64,000 bases of DNA from Bactrocera neohumeralis (taxonomy: Eukaryota > Arthropoda > Insecta > Diptera > Tephritidae), in contig NC_065921.1 of the NCBI RefSeq assembly GCF_024586455.1, positions 89,092,061 through 89,156,060 of the forward strand, given 5' to 3'. The position numbers and the translations under genes are program-made. The notes beneath the pieces were generated by a model. It did no database searches. It was not told where the DNA came from and saw only the letters and a program-made list of their open reading frames with translations. Shown here one piece after another: positions 58,501-64,000 of the stretch; within the stretch, counting starts at the first letter, position 1, and every line of letters starts with the position of its first letter.

Positions 58501-59320
58501 GCTGTCTTCGCAGACAATTTATGCATCTGGCTGCTTAATATAGAAACAAATTTAGACATTTATTTTTGTCAGCATTCGTGCTAACAGCAGTTTGTCACAG
58601 GTTTGGTTATGATGTTGTTGTTTTTTTTTTATTTTTGCTTTGCTTTCTTATTGTTTGAGCGTTCTTCAGCTCTATTATTGTATGCAAGTTAATTGTTATT
58701 TTTATGACAACTACAATTTATATAAGAATCAAGCAGACACTTGTGCCAGATTATAATCAAACATATTTAGATAAAAATTAAGAAAAAGCTTAACTTGATG
58801 CGCTCATTTTTTTTTTCTCTTAGTTTTCGATAATTCGCAATATTTTTGAAAACCATAATTGTTTTGACTATATAAAGGTACATGAAACGATCTTACAACA
58901 CGCGCATAGTCTGCAAATTATTCACGAGACTGAATGAGCAACCTCACCCAAACGATTCATTCATTTTCTGCCTAAAAGGCTCGTTAGCACTTGAGGTCTT
59001 CTTTTCGATGCAAAAAACCGTCCTTCAGGTCTTAGTCAAGTTATTCACTAGACTAGATGAGTATCGCGTACTTGAGCCACCCCACCAAAAGAATTCATTA
59101 ATATCCTGCCTAAAGAGCCCGATAGCCCTTAAGGCTTTCTTTTCGATGCAGACAACGTACCTTCAGGTGTTAGTCCGATCTGCGGTACATTTCCGAATAT
59201 CCAAAATATAAAAGGACCCGGGATTTTCTTCAGTAAATGCCAGCCCGTCTTGTACTGCACATAGGACCAATAAGCATAAATGCCAATAATGATCAGGGGA
59301 AACAGCAACAACGTCAACAT
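43511..59320 (-). CDS. CYP4-type cytochrome P450, 518 aa, very long intron 1
   Basis: Exons in order: 59161-59320, 45351-45460, 44961-45240, 44829-44898, 44649-44775, 44392-44568, 44087-44327, 43785-43958 and 43511-43728. Lengths 110, 280, 70 and 127 equal those of the CYP4E-like gene. The anchor LLLFPLIIIGIYAYWSYV, hinge IPGPFIF, I-helix FEEVSTFMFE then GHDTTASA, K-helix ETLR and heme loop FSAGPRNCIG (Cys445) are all intact, so it should be an active ER monooxygenase. The weak point is exon 1. It lies 13.7 kb upstream, but it is the only free PGP-type exon on this strand and its phase fits (GLTPE then EHMRQ). The start could also be the in-frame Met at 59338. Three cuticle genes lie inside intron 1. 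If exon 1 is wrong, the rest still stands as a P450 body from 45460. Confidence 0.78.
46063..46612 (-). CDS. Larval cuticle protein (RR-1, Lcp-like), 157 aa
   Basis: This secreted structural protein would bind chitin in the cuticle. Exon 1 (46601-46612) codes only MFKY, exon 2 (46063-46524) the rest, the classic insect cuticle gene layout with an intron inside the signal peptide. The protein has DGFEYALETSNG, GDASGNVHGDFQWVSPEGEH and ISYIADENGYQPKSD, the RR-1 Rebers-Riddiford motif, then PTPPPIPEAILRALEYI. It resembles Drosophila Lcp1-4 as I remember them. Unlike its neighbours it carries a strongly basic C-terminal tail (KPPKKPTPRRKY) and a Ser-rich segment after the signal peptide. A TATAAATA box lies at 46686-46693. 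Confidence 0.9.
46686..46693 (-). promoter_or_regulatory. TATA box of cuticle gene 46063-46612
   Basis: TATAAATA on the minus strand, about 75 bases before the ATG, similar in spacing to the boxes of the other two cuticle genes. Confidence 0.65.
46981..47910. other. Intergenic (inside P450 intron 1), no gene supported
   Basis: AT-rich sequence without a recognisable domain. An 88-codon frame at 46714-46980 just before it is also unrecognised. Confidence 0.4.
47913..48705 (+). mobile_element. RTE-type retrotransposon fragments
   Basis: A 95-codon frame (47913-48200) has WIKHFSSLLNGSES, GEGEPDSPIDDNGTD and LKNNKVAL, the region just before the RT domain in RTE-type LINEs. After frame breaks, 48440-48520 repeats pieces seen at 14704-14820 (ILEKTH, C.HTAMSEFG), and 48590-48700 encodes the C-terminal tail (HLHWKDQVGKDLATLG). 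The core RT is deleted. The left end begins with AACAGGTCAATTGAAAAG, the mariner-like end also seen at 32150. Confidence 0.7.
49130..49409 (+). promoter_or_regulatory. Duplicated promoter of cuticle gene 49410-49876
   Basis: TATAAAAG at 49332-49339 lies 78 bases before the ATG. The whole upstream block (ACAAGTTTAGCTGGATTT, AATTGCAATCAT, CCGATTTTATGG, CGAATCTGG, AAAGCGCCACCAAATT) recurs upstream of the 54013 gene (53700-54010), so the duplication included the regulatory region. Confidence 0.75.
49410..49876 (+). CDS. Larval cuticle protein (RR-1, Lcp-like), 124 aa
   Basis: This is a secreted chitin-binding cuticle protein. Exon 1 (49410-49421) codes MFKY, exon 2 is 49514-49876. The signal peptide continues VLLFALVAYVSAAAVSS. 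The RR-1 core reads DGFDTALETSN, GDEKGNINGEYGWISPEGEH and INYVADESGYHPKSE, then PTAPPVPEAIVKALEYIASH. A poly(A) signal AATAAA is at 50049-50054. It is a near duplicate of the gene at 54013-54478. Both lie inside the long intron of the P450 gene on the opposite strand. Confidence 0.93.
50132..51880 (-). mobile_element. hAT element (ZBED/FAM200-like transposase), decayed
   Basis: The termini are inverted: CAGTGGTTCCCAAAC on the left and, reverse-complemented, CAGTGTTTCCCAACG on the right. They are flanked by an 8-bp near-perfect target duplication (ATATATAG / CTATATAG). Minus-strand frames (51373-51741, 51103-51291, 50884-51084, 50472-50858) give a hAT transposase related to host genes of the ZBED5/FAM200 type: SVATDGAPTMTECHKGF, EVRWLSRGNCLTRFYNLFD, and the dimerisation end FPSSYLCERGFSAVTTLLTK. 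The N-terminal zinc finger is not visible, and stops and frame breaks separate the parts, so it is inactive. Total length is about 1.75 kb. Confidence 0.88.
51895..52310 (-). mobile_element. Mariner-like N-terminal transposase fragment
   Basis: Minus-strand translation gives RGYIALQDEFWKGRPKSKT, VRELILEHRHVAYRKIETTV and then, in another frame, MREHLTVKHLL. This is the helix-turn-helix region of maT/mariner transposases (DEFREGRPKS...VTYREIE...HEHL.VKKI). It lies directly beside the hAT element. No catalytic region remains. Confidence 0.65.
52412..52500. repeat. Interspersed repeat terminus, copy 2
   Basis: Matches 755-846 (TTTACGATA, GCCAAATCCTGAAA, TATAAAGGCAACCT). See that entry. Confidence 0.6.
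52501..53699. other. Intergenic (inside P450 intron 1), no gene supported
   Basis: AT-rich sequence with only short unrecognised frames. It separates the two duplicate cuticle genes. Confidence 0.4.
53700..54012 (+). promoter_or_regulatory. Duplicated promoter of cuticle gene 54013-54478
   Basis: TATAAAA at 53924-53930 lies 83 bases before the ATG. Upstream and downstream blocks match 49130-49409 (ACAAGTTTGGCTGGATTTT, TCGAATCTGG, AAAGCGCTACCAAATTA). A 125-codon open frame across it (53609-53986) is fortuitous. Confidence 0.75.
54013..54478 (+). CDS. Larval cuticle protein (RR-1, Lcp-like), 122 aa
   Basis: This is a secreted cuticle protein and recent duplicate of 49410-49876. Exon 1 (54013-54024) codes MFKY, exon 2 is 54122-54478. 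The signal peptide is VLLVAFVAYASAAAVSS. The RR-1 core is nearly identical to its sister (DGFDTALETSN, GDEKGNINGEYGWVSPEGEH, VNYVADESGYHPQSE) and the end is shorter (SKESTN). Differences are mostly conservative, which suggests the protein is still under selection. An AATAAA follows at about 54719. Confidence 0.93.
54740..55567. other. P450 intron 1, no feature recognised
   Basis: AT-rich non-coding sequence between the last cuticle gene and a repeat block. Confidence 0.4.
55568..56340 (+). repeat. Interspersed repeat family B, copy 2, with tandem units
   Basis: It opens CAGGGTATATTATGTTTGCC. A TA-rich microsatellite lies at about 55640-55672. Then come four starts of a tandem unit (CACTAT.AGCATATAGCTGCC-like) at about 55830, 55984, 56140 and 56292, a period near 154 bases, each with TGAACGATC and GATATCTTCACGAAATTTGG where complete. 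It is the longest of the three copies in this window. Confidence 0.78.
56341..58067. other. P450 intron 1, no feature recognised
   Basis: AT-rich non-coding sequence. A 109-codon minus-strand frame (57565-57894) has no recognisable domain. TA-rich simple repeats occur near 56930-56960. Confidence 0.4.
58068..58420 (-). mobile_element. Truncated mariner copy
   Basis: It starts TTGGGTAGTCAAAAAAGTC, the terminus of the 20866-21901 family, then keeps only the extreme transposase 3' end. It jumps at about 58230 to sequence also found at 37585-37640 (AGAACGGAAGCGAGCGAA.CATT). The right terminus is missing. Confidence 0.65.
58421..58918. other. P450 intron 1, no feature recognised
   Basis: AT-rich and T-rich sequence with no supported coding or regulatory feature. 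Confidence 0.35.
58919..59174. repeat. Degenerate tandem duplication at a P450 exon edge
   Basis: 58919-59038 and 59041-59174 are diverged direct copies (TTATTCAC.AGACT, ATCCTGCCTAAA-like, CTTTTCGATGCA, CCTTCAGGT.TTAGTC). The second copy contains the end of P450 exon 1 and its splice donor (GAAG then GTACGT on the minus strand). In the first copy the donor reads GGAC and is lost. Confidence 0.75.
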
Positions 59321-59338
59321 ATTCGTGCCACTTTGCAA

Positions 59339-60069
59339 AAATTCACCTTAAATATGTTGATTTTGTACTGAAGCACTTTTATTTTTTCAGAAAGTGCAAT
59401 AAACACTAATTTTGTATTACTTGTTGTTGTTGTATTATACTTAACACTGCGCTCAGCTTTCAAGCACCGATTTCGCCGTTACAAAGCGTCTCAGAACCGA
59501 CTTATGTTGCGTTCACCGCAAAACTGTTGCGCCACTCGATTTGAAGTGAATAAAAATATCATTCGATTTCCATTGAAATTTTCCTGTTCAATTGTCATTT
59601 ACTGCTATTTAATAACGCTCTTTCTTACTAGTACGTGTCAAAAGCAAGTTGTTGTAAATGTGTAAGTGATTCTCAATTTGCTCCATTGAGCACTGAAGCC
59701 CCTCTTAAGCTCCTCCATGCTGATAATTATACACTATTATCTCATTAGACTTGTAGGTCTCGCCGATTAGATGCTGTGTTGCTCCGTTGGACATAATCGC
59801 GCACGCACACAAACACACCTAAGTGGTTAGCAATTAAAAATAAGCACGCAAATCAGAATTTTTTTTATCAAGAAACACTATTAACTGTTTGCTTCTAGTG
59901 ATTAAAATATCTACTGAGGTCTTCATAAGCGCTGTGGAAGTGTTACAAAGGTGGCCTAGAGTTCTCGAGTACTTTAATAGGTGATATAATATATATGTCG
60001 ATTTCGTAAAACCCGAGTGTCATAGACAGTTGTTGAGGAATTACGAGTGTCTAGTTAAAAAGTCGGCGC
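59339..60069. other. Upstream region of P450 43511-59320
   Basis: The presumed promoter and 5' region of the minus-strand P450. No clear TATA box and no coding signal are seen. Confidence 0.4.
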
Positions 60070-60495
60070 TTAAAAAAAATACTAGAAAACACCCTTCCCA
60101 AACACCAAATATTCCTTATAAGAACTTTGATGGTTCAGTTTGTATGACAGCTAATAATCTGTGTCGAATTTCGTGAGGATACCTCGTCAAATGAAGAAGC
60201 TTTCCATACAAGACCTTGGTTCCGACTGTTCAGTTTGTATGGCAGCTACACACTAGAGTAGACCGATATCGGCCGTTCCGACAAATGAGCAGCTGCTTGG
60301 AGAGAAAAGAACGTGTGCCAAATTTCAGATCGATATCTCAAAAACTGAGAAACTAGTTCGTGTATACAGAGCAGGCAGACGAACGGACGGGCGGCCGGAC
60401 AGATGAACAAGACGTAATCGACTCAACTTTCGATGTTTCCTTTTGGGTGTAACCAACTTCGTGCTAAACTTAATATGCCCTGTTTAGGGTATGCA
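60070..60495 (-). repeat. Interspersed repeat family B, copy 3 (inverted)
   Basis: The family terminus AGGGCATATTAAGTTTAGC reads on the minus strand at about 60460-60485. Further in are CATTTGTCGGAACGGCC and two partial CCATACAAACTGAAC units, as in 33098-33560. Confidence 0.7.
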
Positions 60496-61524
60496 AATAA
60501 TCTTTAGCTCCTCAATGAGCTGAATAATCAAATAATGCTATACTGTTGCTAATCTATTATAACGGTGGTAATAGCAATTTTAGTCGATATTAAATCTAAA
60601 CTTCCGTTTCATACACACACATACAATATTTGCATGTAAATTCCGTGAATGGCGAACAGAAATTGATACTCAAACATTTATGCGCTGATAAATTGATTGA
60701 TGATGTAATTGGAGCGCTGTTCACTTGTATTGAACGAAATAGCATTGTAAATCATATGCAATATACTACATAGGCATATATGTATGTATGTATACTTGCA
60801 TGTAGTATTTGCATCAAACTGATATTATTTTCACGAAATTCATGTTATTGATTGAATTAAATGTTTAGCAGCATTCTTATCGAGCCATTAATAATTTAGC
60901 CCTGCCGAACTACCTGCACACACAGACACACTCACATACAACTGTGCATGAAACGACTGACCGCAGATAAAATGTGTGCGAGCTACACACTCACTAATAC
61001 ATGTTCATAAATAAACAACAAATTGAGAAAATTGGCAGCGGAAGTGCATGCACGCCGTCAGAAAGAAAAACTATTTCCGTTACAACTGACAACTACAACT
61101 ACATGCGCAAACGTGCTATTGATATTAACCACTAAATAATTGAACACGTGCAATTAGGACCGTTAAATGCGATTATTTGAAAGTGTCGATGTATGTGTGT
61201 TAATACTGGACGAGAAAAACGCATTTTCAACAAACAAAGCATACTTTTAGGCCGTACTTATGCACACACATGCGTTTATTAAGACTACTCAGTTGTATGT
61301 GTGCGCTTTGGAGAGCGAGTACTTTCATTATTAATGATTGCAGACCGCAGCAATTTGAGTTGTTAATGCGCAAGCGAACACATGTGATTATGCAGGCGGT
61401 ACAGGCTCATGTGGTGATCCAGTAATTAAGCACATTAAACTTTTAAATATTAATTATTTTGTCAAATTATTTACAATTGCATACTATTTCACAAACATAG
61501 TGAGAAGAAAAATATTTCGCTTAG
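60496..61524. other. Intergenic, no feature recognised
   Basis: AT-rich sequence with CA-rich simple stretches (about 60915-60945). No supported gene. Confidence 0.4.
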
Positions 61525-62560
61525 TTTAGGTTAGGTTATACTGGCCCGCCGTCACGCCATACAAAGACCAACAGGTTCTTAATAATGCCAGTTGTAGGTT
61601 CTGTTGAATTTGGAGCTTGACTTCTGGGTTTGATACTTCGTCTCATCCTTTAGACTGCGAAGGTGCTAGATATTTAAAATGAGTTCTAAATAGTACTGGA
61701 CAATGGTATAAGAGGTATTCTAGCGTCTCTCCCATATATGTGGCCTGGTCTACGAAAAGCGAGCTAACGTGCGAAAACTAGTTTTCTGGGAAAAGCTGTT
61801 AAAAATAATCGTCAGTTTCTCGTTATCTCATTAATTGTTCTCCTTTTTTTGACACCTAAGCCCCCTTTCCGTAGACCAGGTCACATATAGTATTCTCATG
61901 CAGAAAGCATGTATCGTCGTGACTTATGCCCATCCAGCTCGCATCTCATGACAGTAGGTTGTGACCTGTTAATATTCTTCCCCATCTATCTCTTTATAGT
62001 GTGATCTGAAACCTTCACTCCCAAATAGAGCATGTGGGTATGTGGTCTAGTTTGTCTACCTGCCCCTGCTTGTAGAGCTATGTCCGAAGATCCTTGCAGT
62101 AGTTCACTTAACGCCGCCAATTTTGCAGCTGATTTGGCTGCAGCGCTTTACACTGCAATGTCGATTGATTATAGATTGAATTCGCATTTCTGACGCAGCC
62201 GTTGGTGTGATCCTCAGCGCTTTCGTTATGTAGGTAAGAGCGAGTCGTTCCAACGATTATTTTTATGAAATTTTGAGCAGTGAAATGTAACAGAAATACA
62301 TGAGACCAGGTGATAGACCCATGTTGACCCATGATTGTCTTATAAGCATACATATATACATAAGGCACTACTGGCATCTTTCACTTTCTCCTCCAAGTTG
62401 AGCTTCCACATCAGTTTCCAAAATTACTCCGAGATACTTGGTAAACTCTTTAATTATTAATTCTAGGTTGTTCCCATGACGGGATTTTGTACCTCCGTGT
62501 CTCCTCCTCTCTTTTCGACATTTACCTCTAGGTTGGCTGATATGGCTCATTGCATGATCT
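61525..62560 (-). mobile_element. Decayed LINE with RNase H-like segment and 3' end
   Basis: Minus-strand pieces include EFTKYLGVILE (about 62430-62470), the KYLGV.LD block after the RT domain, and a GRILTGHNLLS...DTCFLHENT segment (about 61900-61990), the TGH...H...C..C block common near the end of Jockey- or LOA-like LINEs. The strand then ends VFVWRDGGPV and a CCTAACCTAAACT tail. Frames are broken, and a small inverted-repeat element interrupts it at 61735-61889. Clade assignment is uncertain. Confidence 0.6.
61735..61889. repeat. MITE family C, 155 bp, inside a LINE remnant
   Basis: The left end TATGTGGCCTGGTCTACGAAAA and the right end, reverse-complemented, TATGTGACCTGGTCTACGGAAA pair over at least 20 bases. 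The inner sequence has no coding potential. Target duplication is probably within the TATA-rich flanks. Confidence 0.75.
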
Positions 62561-64000
62561 AAGAGAGCGACCGTTGCCCATCACGTTACTGGCTTTGTCT
62601 AGGAACTTCTTCGTCAGTAGTATAGCTATTTCTTTTACTATGATATAATTTGTACGCAAAATCAACAAATTATATTTGTGAACTACTAGCTGTTTGATTG
62701 ATTTGAGCGCTCTGACAGATGAAGCGCAATTTGCTACGGATCCGAAAGTCATTGCAGTTTAGCCAATCAACGGCATATTCAGCACTTTAACAGATAAAAT
62801 CGTTAACTGAACAAAAATTCATACAAAAAGTAAATGATTTTTGACCTGCGAGAACTCAGGCCCCAGATTTGACAGTGTGCTACCTCCTTCTAGAATTCAA
62901 GCCTCGAATTTATTAGCAATTCCTTTGCCCTTTGTATATCTATGGCTAGAAACTCTACTTGAAGTGTTTCAAATGGCTATGTCACACTCTCAAGATCCTG
63001 AATATATAACCTTTCCGAATACCTTTGCTAAAGTCGTCGATTATATAGTATTAACGTTAGCCACTGATTCTTTTCAGAGGAAATCGTCAATAGAAAACTA
63101 CTGCTTTAGCTGAACTCTGGAACTTGCGATTTTAGAATAGAAATTTAAAAATGCAAGGCCTCTAAATACCCCCAAAGGTGTATCCCTCCGCTGAGTTATG
63201 TAGAATTCAACGGAAAATTTCATTCTAAAAAATTGTCAAATAAAAAAAACAATTTTTTTATTAATTACTGAAATGCTATGGAAATTATGCCCATTTACAC
63301 GAAATTATTAAAATATAATTCGACGGCATAAGCATTAAAAGGCAATTAATATTATTGATTATCCAAAATTGAATTCAGATTGTAAATTCGTTTTTAAAAT
63401 GTATATAAATAACCAAATATATTTATTCCACAAAAAATCTGCCTTACAAAACTCGTTTCGTGCCATTTTATGAGTTTGGCAGCGAAGATTTTCTGCCGTT
63501 ACGGGTTTTGCGACACTTTGAGGGAACCACGAATTGCTAAGCACATTTTTTGTAGAGTTTCTGTCGTCGAGTTTCGATCAGCATTATTCACACAAAGCCG
63601 TTACGCGTAGATGTTGTTTGTGTGAAGCGTAATGTGTCCTTGGTGCCGCAGAGGTTCAAGCCACTGCCAGTCTAAATGCATAGATCACATCAGCCCTCGC
63701 TTGAATGAAGAGCGAACGCTTTCTAAGTGCATTCACATGTTAAAACGAAATCAATCTCGCTTATTTACAAAAATTAGAATAAACAAAAACAAAGCACCGT
63801 TGAAATTAGCGAGCAAAAAAGCGAGGTGATAAATCACAAACGATTCTGCATGTATGACCTTAACTGATTAGCGTGTATGTTAATTGATTTTTAATGAGAA
63901 TTTCACATTTAATTGGTTGTAAAAGCGATTAATTTTCCATAAAAGTCGCGCTTGACTTTCGAAAATCGCGCGCACTTTCACTTTCGCCCGAAAGCTCTGC
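62561..64000. other. No gene supported
   Basis: AT-rich sequence with short open frames on both strands (for example 62841-63113 + and 63359-63544 -) that show no recognisable domain, signal peptide or splice context. Confidence 0.4.

Noticed and set aside
58882..59211. 109-codon plus-strand open frame
   Set aside because: It spans the tandem duplication and the antisense of P450 exon 1, and its internal repeat comes from the DNA duplication. No domain or start context supports a gene.
1..64000. An undescribed multi-gene system (operon-like, defence or toxin type)
   Set aside because: Every well-supported host gene belongs to the maltase, CYP4 or RR-1 cuticle families, and the remaining coding traces are transposon remnants. 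Unassigned short frames lack domains, conservation evidence or a shared arrangement.

Overview
This window reads as AT-rich nuclear DNA of a higher (brachyceran) fly, most likely a tephritid-type fruit fly or a relative. The organism call is inference; I cannot name the species. The evidence is intron-rich genes with short GT-AG introns, TATA boxes at fixed distances from start codons, a tandem cluster of insect GH13 alpha-glucosidases (maltases), CYP4 cytochromes P450, RR-1 larval cuticle proteins, and many decayed mariner, Tc1, hAT, RTE-type and gypsy-type elements. From memory, maltase, Cyp4e and Lcp genes lie near one another at cytological region 44D of Drosophila melanogaster, so the window looks like a conserved block from that region.

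Region 1 (about 0.05-28.7 kb) is the maltase cluster. Six intact genes can be assembled exon by exon with consistent reading phase: 2753-4763 (-), 11960-13963 (-), 15658-17703 (+), 18408-20420 (-), 22499-24534 (-) and 26539-28715 (+). A seventh copy at 6427-7695 (-) is a pseudogene: it lacks exon 1 and part of exon 2 and carries two stop codons and a deletion frameshift. The intact proteins are 565-584 residues long, secreted, and keep the GH13 nucleophile Asp, acid/base Glu and transition-state Asp. The last gene resembles Drosophila Mal-A1 closely.

Region 2 (28.9-59.3 kb) holds three CYP4-type P450 genes: 28906-34847 (-), which is very like Cyp4e1/e2; 36144-43343 (+), whose oxygen-activation motif is strongly altered; and 43511 to about 59320 (-). 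The third gene's only plausible first exon lies 13.7 kb upstream of its second. Its intron 1 therefore encloses three small Lcp-type cuticle genes (46063-46612 -, 49410-49876 +, 54013-54478 +). The last two are recent duplicates together with their promoters.

Region 3 (59.4-64 kb) has no host gene I can support. It contains an interspersed repeat, a decayed LINE with an RNase H-like segment, and a small inverted-repeat element inserted in that LINE.

Functionally the window combines digestion (sucrose and maltose hydrolysis by gut maltases), lipid or xenobiotic oxidation (CYP4) and cuticle construction. These are clustered families expanded by tandem duplication and are not an operon or a joint pathway. 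I found no RNA gene, CRISPR array or clearly new molecular system. The most unusual items are the degenerate P450 I-helix, the nested cuticle genes, the maltase pseudogene with a readable deletion breakpoint, and the diverse small inverted-repeat transposons.
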